Positions 1-8,988 of a DNA stretch of 64,000 bases are shown here, one piece after another (the first letter of the stretch is position 1; every line of letters begins with the position of its first letter). Below the pieces are notes generated by a model, which saw only the letters and a list, made by a program, of their open reading frames with translations, made no database searches and was not told the DNA's origin. The position numbers and the translations under genes are program-made. This stretch comes from Bradyrhizobium sp. CCBAU 53338 (GTDB lineage: Bacteria > Pseudomonadota > Alphaproteobacteria > Rhizobiales > Xanthobacteraceae). The stretch covers positions 682,001-746,000 of the forward strand of contig NZ_CP030048.1 of the NCBI RefSeq assembly GCF_015291665.1. The letters are read 5' to 3'.

Positions 1-618
1 GCCCTTGGGCCGGCCGGTCGAACCGGAAGAGTACATCCAGAACGCCATCTCGTTGCGATGGGTCGCCGCCTCCGTCAGTTCCGCTGAAAATTGCGGCAGC
101 CACTCCGTGGCAGCTATCGCCTTCGGCGCGGCGTGATCGCCGACCGCTCCATTGACCACGATCAGCGTGCGCAACTGCGTGTCCTTGCAGGCCTCGGCAT
201 TGAAGCGCGCGCAGAACTCGGCATCCGCCACTGCAACGGCTGCGCCGGAATCGGCGAGATAGAATTGCAGCAGGTCCGGCGGCGTCAGCGTGTTGATCAG
301 GAGCGGCACGAAGCCGGCACGCACGGCGCCAAAAAAGGCGGCCGGATAGGCCGGCGTGTCGTCGAGGAACAGCAGCACGCGGTCGCCGCGCTTCAGGCCG
401 AGCGAGGCAAAGCCGTTGCCCCAGCGGCAAGCATCAGCGCACAGCTCGGCATAAGTCCGCGCGCCGGCCGGGCCAATCAGCGCCAGCTTGTCGCCACGGC
501 CCTTGGCGAGATTGTCGAACAGCACGCGGCTGGCATTGTAGGCTTGCGGAACGGCAAAGCCGATCTCACGGACGCCCGCGCAGTCCGCGGGCACCTCGTC
601 GCGAATCTCGTTGCTCAT
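1..618 (-). CDS. Benzoate-CoA ligase family protein (AMP-forming), N-terminal part
   Basis: Adenylate-forming acyl/aryl-CoA ligase that would activate an aromatic acid to its CoA thioester. Reading the complement from ATG at 616-618 gives 206 codons that run off the left window edge in frame. Near the edge the AMP-binding P-loop YSSGSTGRPKG is readable, preceded by the usual N-terminal ANL fold with a motif LKRGDRVLLFLDDTPAYPAA. The C-terminal half is outside the window. Its start overlaps the stop of the upstream monooxygenase by 4 bp (ATGA at 615-618), so the two are co-transcribed and probably translationally coupled. The likely substrate is benzoate or a hydroxy/amino benzoate; which one cannot be told. 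Confidence 0.85.
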   Translation of the reverse strand, partial: MSNEIRDEVPADCAGVREIGFAVPQAYNASRVLFDNLAKGRGDKLALIGPAGARTYAELCADACRWGNGFASLGLKRGDRVLLFLDDTPAYPAAFFGAVRAGFVPLLINTLTPPDLLQFYLADSGAAVAVADAEFCARFNAEACKDTQLRTLIVVNGAVGDHAAPKAIAATEWLPQFSAELTEAATHRNEMAFWMYSSGSTGRPKG

Positions 619-1772
619 GCCGTCGCCTCGTCGACCGCATCTCCGTCGGTGTTCTTCTCGGCCTCGTAGCGGGCCATGAAGGCCGGCGACATCGCGCGCA
701 GCCGGGAATCGTCGATGCGGCCGGAGCGGGTGATGTAGCTGTAGGCAAAGTCCATCAGGCCAAGCTGCATGTGCTGGGCGAAATGCTCGTACCAGAAGGC
801 ACTGGTGCGCGCGGCATTGACCAGCTTCTGCACCACGGGCTTGCGCGCGGCCTGGTAGCGATGCAGCGCGGTCGCCAGATGGGCATCCGATTCCAGCGCC
901 TTGACCAGCGCGATGGCGTCCTCGATCGCGAGCCGCGTGCCGGAACCGATCGAGAAATGCGCCGAGTGCAGCGCGTCCCCGATCAGCACCATGTTCTTGA
1001 ACGACCAATGCTCGTTCCAGACCCACGGGAAGTTGCGCCAGACCGACTTGTTGGAAACCAGGCAGTGGCCGCCGAGCGTGTCGGCAAACACCTCCTCGCA
1101 GACGCCCTTGGACTGTTCGACGTCCTTGTAGGCGAAGCCATAGGCCTGCCAGGTTGCGTGATCGCACTCGACCAGGAAGGTGCTCATGTTCGGCGAATAG
1201 CGGTAGTGATGCGCGTTGAAGGCGCCGCGGTCGGTCCTCACAAAGGTCTGCGACAGCGTGTCGAAGCGCTTCGAGGTTCCGTACCAGACGAATTTGTTGG
1301 AGGAATAGGACAGCGACGTGCCGAAATCGCCCTCATAGGCGCGGCGCACCAGCGAGTTGAGGCCGTCGGCGGCGACGATCAGATCGTGGCCGTTGAGCTG
1401 GTCGATCGCCTGGATCTGGGTGTCGAAGCGAGGGGTGACGCCAACATCGAGTGCGCGCTGCTGTAGGAACTGCAACAGCTCGAGCCGACCGATCGAGGAG
1501 AAGCCGACGCCGTCGATGGCGACGCTGTCGCCACAATGGTTCAGCGTGATGTTTTCCCAGCTTTCCATGTGCGGAGCGATCGCATCGACCGTCTCCGGGT
1601 CGTCCGCGCGCAAGAATTCCAGGGCCTGGTCGGAGAACACGACGCCAAAGCCCCAGGTCGTGTCGGCCGGGTTCTGTTCGAACAGGTCGACTTGATCCTC
1701 GGGGTGACGCTTCTTCCAGAGATAGGCGAAGTAGAGCCCGCCGGGCCCCCCGCCAATCACGGCGATCCGCAA
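615..1772 (-). CDS. FAD-dependent aryl-CoA monooxygenase (anthraniloyl/salicylyl-CoA hydroxylase type)
   Basis: Flavoprotein hydroxylase of the PHBH fold, 385 aa. Residues 7-12 form the dinucleotide-binding GGGPGG, and the second FAD motif VLIGDALHSAHFSIGSG lies near residue 275. The sequence resembles the N-terminal monooxygenase half of 2-aminobenzoyl-CoA monooxygenase/reductase and salicylyl-CoA 5-hydroxylase, without a C-terminal old-yellow-enzyme domain. The start is TTG at 1770-1772 behind GGAGG at 6 nt. It overlaps the CoA ligase by 4 bp, so a pathway of CoA activation followed by ring hydroxylation of an aromatic acid is inferred. The exact substrate is not resolved. Confidence 0.78.
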   Translation of the reverse strand: MRIAVIGGGPGGLYFAYLWKKRHPEDQVDLFEQNPADTTWGFGVVFSDQALEFLRADDPETVDAIAPHMESWENITLNHCGDSVAIDGVGFSSIGRLELLQFLQQRALDVGVTPRFDTQIQAIDQLNGHDLIVAADGLNSLVRRAYEGDFGTSLSYSSNKFVWYGTSKRFDTLSQTFVRTDRGAFNAHHYRYSPNMSTFLVECDHATWQAYGFAYKDVEQSKGVCEEVFADTLGGHCLVSNKSVWRNFPWVWNEHWSFKNMVLIGDALHSAHFSIGSGTRLAIEDAIALVKALESDAHLATALHRYQAARKPVVQKLVNAARTSAFWYEHFAQHMQLGLMDFAYSYITRSGRIDDSRLRAMSPAFMARYEAEKNTDGDAVDEATA

Positions 1773-1792
1773 ATCCTGCCTCCCTAATTGAC

Positions 1793-1820
1793 AGTATACT
1801 TACTATCTCAGGGTAGACTA
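1793..1820 (-). promoter_or_regulatory. Possible promoter/operator of the aryl-CoA operon
   Basis: Just upstream of the TTG start is the 8-bp perfect palindrome AGTATACT (1793-1800), which read on the minus strand contains a TATACT -10-like box about 23 nt before the start codon. A -35 box is not convincing. A palindrome over a -10 box fits repression by a MarR/TetR-type regulator, but no such gene is in view. Confidence 0.3.
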
Positions 1821-1962
1821 ATGGGCTCCGGTCTCCCACGCCAGCGGAATTATCGCCAAGGCGAGGTGCGCCGCAGCACGGCTGCGGGCACCCGTTTTGC
1901 GCGCGCCCGAAACCGTCAGCTGGGAATCATAGCCAAACCGCGCCGGATTGACCACCCGCGCG

Positions 1963-2178
1963 TCAGACGCAGCGCTTCACGTAGACCCCGTTCACCAGAA
2001 CCCTGGTGCAGCGAACCACCGGGGCCGGGTGCCGGACCACGACGGCGCCATTCGGTCCGGCGCAACCGGCGCGGTAGACGCCGCGGGCGCACACCACCGC
2101 GTTGGCATCGGAGGACGCGAAAGTCATGGTCGCCGCGAAGGCGAGCAGTGCGGACGCGGTAAGCAGAAATGCACGCAT
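1963..2178 (-). CDS. Small secreted Cys-containing protein
   Basis: A 71-aa protein with a clear Sec signal peptide (residues 1 to about 26, hydrophobic core LLTASALLAFAATM) and a mature part of about 45 residues with four cysteines (30, 39, 57, 70) and repeated V/A-rich turns, probably disulfide-bonded in the periplasm. The ATG at 2176-2178 follows GGGAGAAACG. A longer reading upstream is possible but would bury the signal peptide. I know such small secreted proteins only as uncharacterised in Bradyrhizobium-like genomes. Function unknown. Confidence 0.7.
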   Translation of the reverse strand: MRAFLLTASALLAFAATMTFASSDANAVVCARGVYRAGCAGPNGAVVVRHPAPVVRCTRVLVNGVYVKRCV

Positions 2179-2296
2179 GTCGTTTCTCCCGGTCTTGTCG
2201 TGATTGAAATCGCTTGTCGGCAAAGGATTAGTCGCAACAGGCGCGCGAAAATTCATGCGCCGCCTGATGTCGATGACGCCGCGAACTGTCGCGGCC

Positions 2297-3148
2297 CTAT
2301 CGCGCCGCGAACGGTGCAAGCACCTCTTTACAGCCCGGCGACAGCGAGGCCGCATTGCTGGCGATGCATTGCACGATGCGGCCGCCACCCGGCGCCACGC
2401 CGGCACAGAGCGAGCGGATATCGGCGCCGCAGGCGGAGCGCACGATGAACAGCTCCTCGCGCGGTCGCAGCGGCCGCAGCACGATCACGGCGGGCGCAGC
2501 GGCCGGTGCTGCTGCGGCAGCCGGTGCGGCTCCCGCCGTCGGCGCTGCGGTTGCCGTTGCGCCGCCGCTACCAGCCGCAGCGGTCACCGCCTTCGCGCAA
2601 GCCGCCGAAACCTTGGCCTTGTTCTTCTCGAGGCATTCGAGCGCGGGAGCGCCGCCCGGCGGTACGCTGGCGCAAACCTTGGGATAATCGGCGCGGCACG
2701 CGCTCTTGACCGTAGCGACCTGCGCGCTGCTCGGTTGCTTGGCCGCCGCCGCTTTCGGAGCGGTTTCGGCGACCGGCTTTGCCGCGGGTTGGGGCGCCGG
2801 CGCGGCTTCGGTCTTTGCTGGTTCGGACTTGGCAGGCTCGGACTTGGCAGGCTCAGACTTGGCAGGCTCAGCTTCAGTCTTGGGTGCCGCCGCCGGCTCG
2901 ACGGCGCGAACGGCCGTCTGGCATCCCGCCGACAGGCTCGACATATGACCCTGCAAACATTGATACGCTTCGACGCCGCCCGGCGTCACGCTCGCGCAAT
3001 GCGCCATGAAATCCGAGCGGCACGCGGAGCGGATGGCGCTCTTCTGGGCCTCGGTCGGCGTTTGTGCGAACGCGCTTGTTGCAGTTGCGAAGAGTATCGC
3101 GGCGAGCAGCGCGCGGCGCGTTGATGCATGTTTCAACGTGTTGAACAT
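2297..3148 (-). CDS. Secreted protein with three cysteine-rich repeats
   Basis: 283 aa with an N-terminal signal peptide (to about residue 29, ending SAFAQ). It has three copies of a roughly 45-residue repeat, each with the pattern (V/I)xSACxxDxxxxCaxVxPGGxxxxxCLxxxxxxLSxxCxxAV. They lie near residues 36-80, 143-187 and 233-277 and match the 'cysteine rich repeat' family. The linker after repeat 1 carries tandem EPAKS units, and another linker is Ala/Pro rich. A periplasmic or cell-surface structural role is plausible; the function is unknown. Confidence 0.75.
   Translation of the reverse strand: MFNTLKHASTRRALLAAILFATATSAFAQTPTEAQKSAIRSACRSDFMAHCASVTPGGVEAYQCLQGHMSSLSAGCQTAVRAVEPAAAPKTEAEPAKSEPAKSEPAKSEPAKTEAAPAPQPAAKPVAETAPKAAAAKQPSSAQVATVKSACRADYPKVCASVPPGGAPALECLEKNKAKVSAACAKAVTAAAGSGGATATAAPTAGAAPAAAAAPAAAPAVIVLRPLRPREELFIVRSACGADIRSLCAGVAPGGGRIVQCIASNAASLSPGCKEVLAPFAAR
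2825..2869. repeat. 15-bp tandem repeat, three units
   Basis: Three head-to-tail copies of GGACTTGGCAGGCTC with single-base changes, encoding the EPAKS units in the linker of the Cys-rich repeat protein on the minus strand. The copy number may vary between strains. Confidence 0.85.
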
Positions 3149-3299
3149 CTGAGTGAATTCCCGCCCTGTCGGTATGCCGACGCATTATTAAAAGTGATGC
3201 AAACAAATCGTCGCGGTAATGCCGCGTGCGGCATCATTGGCCGCCGCGGCCTCTACCGCAAGTAGATAATGCTGGTTGAATTGCGACGTAACTACGTCG

Positions 3300-4301
3300 T
3301 CACAGCTTGACCATCCGCTTGCCGCGGTTCTCGCCGGCCAGCAATCCGATCAGCGCGTTGGGCGTGTTCTGCAATCCGTCGATGATGTCTTCCTGCACCT
3401 TCAGTTTGCCGGACTTGACCCAGGCCTGGAGATCGGCGAGCGCGCGCTGGCTGTCCGTCATGTAGTCCATCACGATGAAGCCCTGCATCACCAGGCGCTT
3501 CACCACGATCAGGCCAGGCACGCCGCGCGGGCCGTGGGCCGACGGCGCGCCGTCATATTGCGAGATCGCTCCGCAGCAGGCGATGCGGCCGTAATTGTTC
3601 ATCTGCGGAATACAGGCTTCGAGAATGTCGCCGCCGACATTGTCGAAGTAGACGTCGATGCCACCAGGTGCCGCCGCGCGCAGCGCCTTGAACACCGCGC
3701 CGTCCTTGTAATCGACCGCGGCATCGAAGCCGAGCTCGGAGGTCAGCCAGTGGCACTTGTCCGCGCCGCCGGCGATGCCGACCACGCGACATCCCTTGAT
3801 CTTGGCGATCTGTCCGACGATCGAGCCGACCGAGCCCGCTGCGGCAGAGACCACCACCGTCTCGCCCTGTTTCGGCTTGCCGACCTCGAGCAGGCCGAAA
3901 TAGGCGGTGAGGCCGGCGATGCCAAACACGCTGAGAAGATGCGTCATCGGTTCGAGCTTCGGCATTTTCGTGAGATGCTTCGCCGGCACTGCGGCAAACT
4001 CCTGCCAGCCGGTGTCACCGAATACGATGTCGCCGGGCGCAAGCTCCGGCGCCTTCGAACTCATGACCTCGGCAATGGCGCCGCCCGCCATCACGCTGTT
4101 GGCTTCGACGGCCGAGCGATAGGTCGCGCCATGCATCCAGGCGCGGTTGGCGGCATCGAGCGAGATGTAACGCACGCGCAGCAAGGCCTCGCCGTCCTTC
4201 GGTTCCGGCAGCGTGCTCTCGACCATCTTGAAGTGCTCGGGGCCGAGCTTGCCGCTCGGTTTCTCAACCAGGAGAATTTGGCGATTGACGTTTCCTGTCA
4301 T
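3300..4301 (-). CDS. NADP-dependent oxidoreductase, CurA-like MDR family
   Basis: 333-aa zinc-independent medium-chain reductase. The N-terminal substrate domain is followed by a Rossmann domain with the nucleotide motif VSAAAGSVGSIVGQIAK (around residues 150-168) and the family signature DVYFDNVGGDILEA. The length and motifs fit the NADPH-dependent curcumin/prostaglandin/alkenal reductases (CurA/PTGR type), which reduce the C=C bond of enones. The ATG at 4299-4301 follows GAGAGGGA. No operon partner is visible; the substrate is unknown. Confidence 0.85.
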   Translation of the reverse strand: MTGNVNRQILLVEKPSGKLGPEHFKMVESTLPEPKDGEALLRVRYISLDAANRAWMHGATYRSAVEANSVMAGGAIAEVMSSKAPELAPGDIVFGDTGWQEFAAVPAKHLTKMPKLEPMTHLLSVFGIAGLTAYFGLLEVGKPKQGETVVVSAAAGSVGSIVGQIAKIKGCRVVGIAGGADKCHWLTSELGFDAAVDYKDGAVFKALRAAAPGGIDVYFDNVGGDILEACIPQMNNYGRIACCGAISQYDGAPSAHGPRGVPGLIVVKRLVMQGFIVMDYMTDSQRALADLQAWVKSGKLKVQEDIIDGLQNTPNALIGLLAGENRGKRMVKL

Positions 4302-4513
4302 GGCGTTCCCTCTCTCATTGCTTGACGTTTATTGAAGCAGCTGCCGCAAACAAAACGTGCAAGCCGCATTCGTTGTGCGCTGCGTGAAGGCTAGATCGCT
4401 GCATTCCGTTTCGCAACGGGAACATCCCGACATTGCGAGCGCACGCAAAGCGTGTTGCGCCGCTGTCATATCTGCGACATCATGAAGCGGCCGGTGGTGT
4501 GGGGGTCTTTTCA

Positions 4514-5809
4514 ATGTCGAATAGGTTTACGCAATACATTCTGGCCGCGATGGTGCTCGGCATCATCATGGGCTCCGCGATTTACAACTTCTTGCCCGAT
4601 ACGCGGGGCGACTGGGCCTCCTCCATCAATCTGATCGCCGTGATCTTCCTGCGCCTGATCAAGATGATCATCGCGCCGCTGGTGTTCGCGACCCTGGTCG
4701 GCGGCATCGCCCACATGGGTTCTGGCTCCAAGCTCGGGCGCATTTTTGCCAAGACGATGGGCTGGTTCGTCAGCGCCTCCTTCGTCTCGCTGATGCTCGG
4801 CCTCGTGATGGTCAATCTGCTGCAACCCGGCGCCAATTTCCCCGGCACGCTGCCCGACAAGGCGCAGTCGACCGGGCTGCCGGTTTCCGCCTTCTCGATC
4901 GAGAAGTTCCTGACCCATCTGATTCCGACCTCGATCGCGGACGCGATGGCGCAGAACGAGATCCTTCAGATCGTGATCTTCGCTGTATTCTTCTCGGTTG
5001 CGATGGGTGCGCTGCCGGAACGTTCCAAGCAGATCCTGTCGCTGATCGACGACCTCGGCCACATCATGCTGAAGGTGACGAGCTATGTGATGATGTTCGC
5101 GCCGTTTGCGGTGTGGGCCGCAATCACCGCGACGGTCGCCAAGAACGGCCTGCTGGTGCTCTGGAAGCTCATCGTGTTCATGGGCGGCTTCTATCTCTCG
5201 CTGTTCATCCTCTGGGGCATCCTGGTGGCGGTCGGTTTCATCGTGATCGGGCCGCGCTACAGCCATCTGCTTCGGTTGATCCGTGAGCCGCTGATGATCG
5301 CGTTCTCCACGGCGAGCTCCGAAGCGGCCTACCCGAAGACGCTCGAAGGCCTCAACCGCTTTGGCGCCTCGTCGCGAATCTCGAGTTTCGTGCTGCCGCT
5401 CGGCTATTCCTTCAACCTCGACGGCACGATGATGTATTGCACCTTCGCCAGTATCTTCATCGCGCAGAGCTACCACATCGACATGCCTCTCGGTACGCAG
5501 CTCGCGATGCTCGCGACCTTGATGATCACCTCGAAGGGCGTCGCCGGCGTGCCGCGCGCCTCCCTCGTCGTGATTGCCTCGACGCTGTCGCAGTTCAACA
5601 TTCCCGAGGCGGGATTGCTGATGATCATGGGCATCGACACCTTCCTCGACATGGGCCGCAGCGCCACCAACGTGATCGGCAATACGCTGGCGACCTCGGT
5701 TGTGGCGAAGTGGGAAGGCGAGCTCGGGCCCGAGCATGCGATGGGTCCGGGCGATGCCGTGCCCGACGACATGGTGCCGGGTGAAGTGCCGGCGATGGCC
5801 GGCCATTGA
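4514..5809 (+). CDS. Dicarboxylate/amino acid:cation symporter (DAACS/SLC1 family)
   Basis: 431-aa inner-membrane secondary transporter with the family signatures AFSTASSEAAYPKTLEGL (the serine-rich HP1 hairpin) and GYSFNLDGTMMYCTFASIFIAQ (TM7), plus late TRSATNVIGNTLATSVVA-like residues read here as GRSATNVIGNTLAT. It imports C4-dicarboxylates or acidic amino acids with H+/Na+. The internal ATG at 4514 was chosen because the protein then starts at TM1. Twelve bases downstream lies a family-3 amino-acid binding protein, which suggests acidic amino acids as cargo. Confidence 0.9.
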   Translation: MSNRFTQYILAAMVLGIIMGSAIYNFLPDTRGDWASSINLIAVIFLRLIKMIIAPLVFATLVGGIAHMGSGSKLGRIFAKTMGWFVSASFVSLMLGLVMVNLLQPGANFPGTLPDKAQSTGLPVSAFSIEKFLTHLIPTSIADAMAQNEILQIVIFAVFFSVAMGALPERSKQILSLIDDLGHIMLKVTSYVMMFAPFAVWAAITATVAKNGLLVLWKLIVFMGGFYLSLFILWGILVAVGFIVIGPRYSHLLRLIREPLMIAFSTASSEAAYPKTLEGLNRFGASSRISSFVLPLGYSFNLDGTMMYCTFASIFIAQSYHIDMPLGTQLAMLATLMITSKGVAGVPRASLVVIASTLSQFNIPEAGLLMIMGIDTFLDMGRSATNVIGNTLATSVVAKWEGELGPEHAMGPGDAVPDDMVPGEVPAMAGH

Positions 5810-5821
5810 CGGGAGTGCGTC

Positions 5822-6742
5822 ATGCGCCCTTTGACGGCGATTTCAAGCGGCCTTTTGCTGGCAGCGTGTCTGCTGGCAACGGGGGCCTCCGCCCAGACCG
5901 GCGGCAGCGAAGGGCTTAGCCCGACGCTGTCAGCCATCAAGAACGCGCACACCGTGCGGCTCGGCTATCGCGAAAGCTCGCCGCCGTTCTCCTTCCTCGA
6001 CCAGGCTAACAGGCCGATCGGCTACAGCCTCGAACTCTGCGAGGCCGTGGTCGAGGAGATCGGCATCGAGGTCGACGATGCCAATCTGAAGATCGACTAT
6101 GTCAAGGTCACCTCGGATGACCGCATCGACGCCGTGCTCCAGAACAAGATCGATCTGGAATGCGGCTCGACCACGGCCAATTCCGAGCGCGGCAAGCGCG
6201 TCGCCTTCTCGCCGCTGATGTTCGTCGCCGGCACCAAGCTGATGGTGCCGAAGGCGTCCAGCGTCCAGTCGTTGATCGACTTGAAGGGCAAGACCGTCGT
6301 GGTGACGAAAGGCACGACCAACGAGCAGGCGATCCAGGCGGCGGACAAGAAGCTCTCGCTGGGCCTGAACATCGTCGTCGGCGCCGATCACGAGCAGTCC
6401 TACCAGATGCTGGTCGATGGCAAGGCCGATGCGTTCGCGACCGACGATATTCTCCTCTCGGGCCTGATCGTGCGCCACAAGGCGCAGGACAAGTTTCGCG
6501 TCACCGGTGACTATCTGTCCTACGATCCCTACGGCATCATGTTCCGCAAGGGGGACCCGCAACTGGCGGCGGTGGTCGAGCGTGCCTTCCGCAAGCTCGG
6601 CTCCAATCACGATCTCGTGCCGCTCTACAACAAATGGTTCATCGCGCGCATGCCGACCGGCGAGAAAATGAACGTGCCGATCTCGCTGCAGCTGGAGGAG
6701 GCGTTCAAGGCGATGGACGATTCCGCCAGCGCGAACAACTAG
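5822..6742 (+). CDS. Amino acid ABC-type substrate-binding protein, family 3 (Glu/Asp-like)
   Basis: 306 aa; signal peptide to about residue 25 (LLATGASAQ), then the SBP_bac_3 fold beginning VRLGYRESSPPFSFLDQANR and containing ECGSTTANSERGKRVAFSPL, typical of GltI-like glutamate/aspartate binding proteins. It starts 12 bp after the symporter stop behind GGGAG, so it is one operon with it. No ABC permease or ATPase gene is nearby. It may feed a distant ABC system, act as a sensor, or hand substrate to the symporter. Confidence 0.88.
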   Translation: MRPLTAISSGLLLAACLLATGASAQTGGSEGLSPTLSAIKNAHTVRLGYRESSPPFSFLDQANRPIGYSLELCEAVVEEIGIEVDDANLKIDYVKVTSDDRIDAVLQNKIDLECGSTTANSERGKRVAFSPLMFVAGTKLMVPKASSVQSLIDLKGKTVVVTKGTTNEQAIQAADKKLSLGLNIVVGADHEQSYQMLVDGKADAFATDDILLSGLIVRHKAQDKFRVTGDYLSYDPYGIMFRKGDPQLAAVVERAFRKLGSNHDLVPLYNKWFIARMPTGEKMNVPISLQLEEAFKAMDDSASANN

Positions 6743-6771
6743 CTGAATTTCACGCGGCGATCTCGCTGCAC

Positions 6772-6790
6772 CTTCTCCCACGGGGAGAAG
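6772..6790. repeat. Extragenic palindrome, class A
   Basis: CTTCTCCC / GGGAGAAG, 8-bp arms around a 3-nt loop, just after the binding-protein gene. It is nearly the same as the palindrome at 20353-20373, so this looks like a dispersed extragenic element that may also act as a transcript 3' hairpin. Confidence 0.55.
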
Positions 6791-6813
6791 CGATGACGCC
6801 GTGTACCTGGTGC

Positions 6814-7617
6814 TCAGCGCGCTTCGTCGAACACCCGATCCAGCGCCGCATCATACGTCGCCTGCACAAGCTCCGGGTGCAGCTTCCCGAGCGCTTCCAT
6901 CATCACCCCGGAATTGATCTCGAGCACGCGCCAGGTGCCATCGACCAGAACCACGTCGATCGACGCGAAGCGGATGCCGATGGCGCTCGCGGCTTCGATC
7001 GCGAGCTTCACGCACGCCGTGCGAACCGTGCCTTGCTTCAGCAACACCGGTTTGGCGCCAGCATCGAGATTGTGCCGCCAATCCGTGCCGCGCTGCTTGC
7101 TGTAGACGACGCGGGGCGCATCATCGAGCAGGATCACACGGACCTCGTTCTCGATCGCGACATAGGGCGAGATCACGAGCCCGGTGCTCATCGAAAAGAC
7201 CTCGCCAATCGCGTGGTCGAGCTCTGCCTCCGTCGTCACCTTGAACACCGAGCGCCCCGAGGTACCCTCGTTGGGCTTCGCCACCACGCCTTGCGGATTC
7301 TCTCGAAGCAGCTCGACCATCCCATCTCGCCAGTTGGGGCCGGCAACCTTCTCGCCCAGCTTCGGGTTGAGGAGGAGATGATGGGGAATGCAGGGCACGC
7401 GTGCGAGCGACAGGACCTCGGCGGTTGCCGATTTGTCGTTGGCAAGGCGGTGCGCGATCGCGCTGTTCAGGCCGATGTCGTAACCGAAGGCGAAGCGGCG
7501 CATCTCCCCGCGGCGCATCGCGATCAGCCAGCCGCCCGAGCGGACATCGACGTCGATGCCGTGGCGCGCGCCATAGCTCCTGATCGCCTGGACGAAGATC
7601 CGTTCGCTGCTTGCCAT
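6814..7617 (-). CDS. ATP-grasp domain protein (RimK-like)
   Basis: 267 aa with an ATP-grasp core: the nucleotide lysine region GVVAKPNEGTSGRSVFKV, the adenine-hinge region ISPYVAIENEVRVILLDD, and the metal-binding end WRVLEINSGVMMEAL. These enzymes make carboxylate-amine bonds through acyl-phosphates (RimK, cyanophycin synthetase C-domain, peptide ligases). There is no N-terminal partner domain and no obvious substrate gene next to it. Divergent from fpr. Substrate unknown. Confidence 0.75.
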   Translation of the reverse strand: MASSERIFVQAIRSYGARHGIDVDVRSGGWLIAMRRGEMRRFAFGYDIGLNSAIAHRLANDKSATAEVLSLARVPCIPHHLLLNPKLGEKVAGPNWRDGMVELLRENPQGVVAKPNEGTSGRSVFKVTTEAELDHAIGEVFSMSTGLVISPYVAIENEVRVILLDDAPRVVYSKQRGTDWRHNLDAGAKPVLLKQGTVRTACVKLAIEAASAIGIRFASIDVVLVDGTWRVLEINSGVMMEALGKLHPELVQATYDAALDRVFDEAR

Positions 7618-7989
7618 GTCTTGATCGTTCCAGGCGCCAAAAGCCGCAAAAATGCGGGAAATGGCGCCAAAGCCGGGTGAAAGTCAGAGCTATTCTTAAT
7701 GAAATTCTCGCGAGCACGACGGAAATTAAGTGCTGCTTTCGCGGCCAAAAAGGAAAAGATATTGCCCCCTTCGCGTGCCGGACAGCAGATCCGTTAATGA
7801 CGTGACCATTTCCGCCGCAAATGCCGGTTTGACCGGCATCAATTGCATCCGGAACGAGGTTGATTATTGGTCGTAATGGCGTAGATCACTCACGCGAAAT
7901 CCTCCGCCACGGCAATGGTGTCCGCCCGTTTTCAGGGCCGGGCAATGCTTTTGCCCGAAAACCCGCAGACATTCGGAATATCGAAAATC
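7618..7989. other. Intergenic region between divergent ATP-grasp gene and fpr
   Basis: 372 bp without a convincing gene. It holds a perfect 8-bp inverted repeat ATGCCGGT-TTG-ACCGGCAT at 7821-7839, placed about 150 bp before fpr, that could be an operator or a small hairpin. An in-frame extension of fpr to 7915 exists but adds residues not found in this family. Confidence 0.5.
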
Positions 7990-8763
7990 ATGAGCGCGTT
8001 TTACCGAGAGAAGGTTCTTTCCGTCCAGCATTGGACCGACACGCTGTTCAGCTTCCGCGCTACGCGCGACACCGGCTTCCGCTTCCAGAACGGCCAGTTC
8101 GCCATGATCGGCCTCGAGGTCGACGGCCGTCCGCTGCTGCGGGCCTACAGCATGGCCAGCGCCAACCACGAGGAAGAGCTCGAGTTCTTCTCGATCAAGG
8201 TGCAGGACGGTCCGCTGACCTCGCGCCTGCAGAAGATCAAGGAGGGCGACACCATCCTGGTCGGCCGCAAGGCGACCGGCACGCTGATCACCGACAATTT
8301 GATCCCCGGCAAGCGGCTGATGCTGCTTTCGACCGGTACCGGCCTTGCGCCCTTCGCCAGCCTGATCAAGGACCCCGAGGTCTATGAGCAGTTCGAGAGC
8401 ATCGTGCTGGTGCACGGCTGCCGCCAGGTGTCCGAGCTCGCCTATGGCGAGAAGCTCGTCGCCAGTCTGCGCGAGGACGAGCTGTTCGGCGAGCTGCTCG
8501 CCGACAAGCTGATCTATTATCCGACCGTGACGCGCGAGCCGTTCCGCAACCGCGGCCGCATTACCGACCTCATCAACTCCGAGCAGATCTTCAACGACAT
8601 CGGGCAGGGTCCCCTCAACATCGAGACCGACCGCGTCATGATGTGCGGCAGCCCGGCGATGCTCGAAGAGTTGAAGGTGATGTTCGAGAGCCGCGACTTC
8701 GTCGAAGGCTCCGGCAACAGGCCCGGCCATTTCGTGATCGAGAAGGCGTTCGTCGAGCGCTGA
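7990..8763 (+). CDS. fpr: Ferredoxin--NADP+ reductase
   Basis: 257-aa cytoplasmic FAD enzyme that exchanges electrons between NADPH and ferredoxin/flavodoxin. The FAD signature RAYSMASAN lies near residue 54. The NADP domain has LLSTGTGLAPFASLIKD and VMMCGSPAML, and the protein ends in the short tail FVIEKAFVER typical of the bacterial FPR subclass. ATG at 7990 was chosen because it gives the family length. In alphaproteobacteria this enzyme serves oxidative-stress defence and reductant supply. Confidence 0.93.
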   Translation: MSAFYREKVLSVQHWTDTLFSFRATRDTGFRFQNGQFAMIGLEVDGRPLLRAYSMASANHEEELEFFSIKVQDGPLTSRLQKIKEGDTILVGRKATGTLITDNLIPGKRLMLLSTGTGLAPFASLIKDPEVYEQFESIVLVHGCRQVSELAYGEKLVASLREDELFGELLADKLIYYPTVTREPFRNRGRITDLINSEQIFNDIGQGPLNIETDRVMMCGSPAMLEELKVMFESRDFVEGSGNRPGHFVIEKAFVER

Positions 8764-8775
8764 TTGGCTCTCGGT

Positions 8776-8801
8776 GTCGTCCTGGCTTTCGCCAGGACGA
8801 C
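8776..8801. repeat. Extragenic palindrome, class B
   Basis: GTCGTCCTGGC-TTTC-GCCAGGACGAC, perfect 11-bp arms and a 4-nt loop, 12 bp after the fpr stop. A related shorter copy lies at 61082-61099 in the other orientation. It is likely a dispersed REP-like element; with no T-run it is at best a weak intrinsic terminator. Confidence 0.65.
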
Positions 8802-8988
8802 GGCGGTGGGCACAGCGTCTCGCCCGGCTAGCAGCTCCTCCGCATCCCCGCTCTCTGCTGCACTGCAGCAGCCCAGCCCATCGGGCTGATTGATTTGCCT
8901 CATCCAAATTCGCTAGCCTGAAACAAGCGCTGCGTCATATCCGTATGACAGGCGTGGGCGTATCGTACTGCCCGATGCTGGCGAGAGG

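Noticed and set aside
2825..2869. Short direct repeats considered as a CRISPR array
   Set aside because: Contiguous 15-bp units without spacers, inside a coding linker.
4511..5806. 431-codon antisense frame over the symporter gene
   Set aside because: His/Arg/Asp-rich shadow typical of high-G+C DNA; the plus-strand protein is a clear DAACS symporter.
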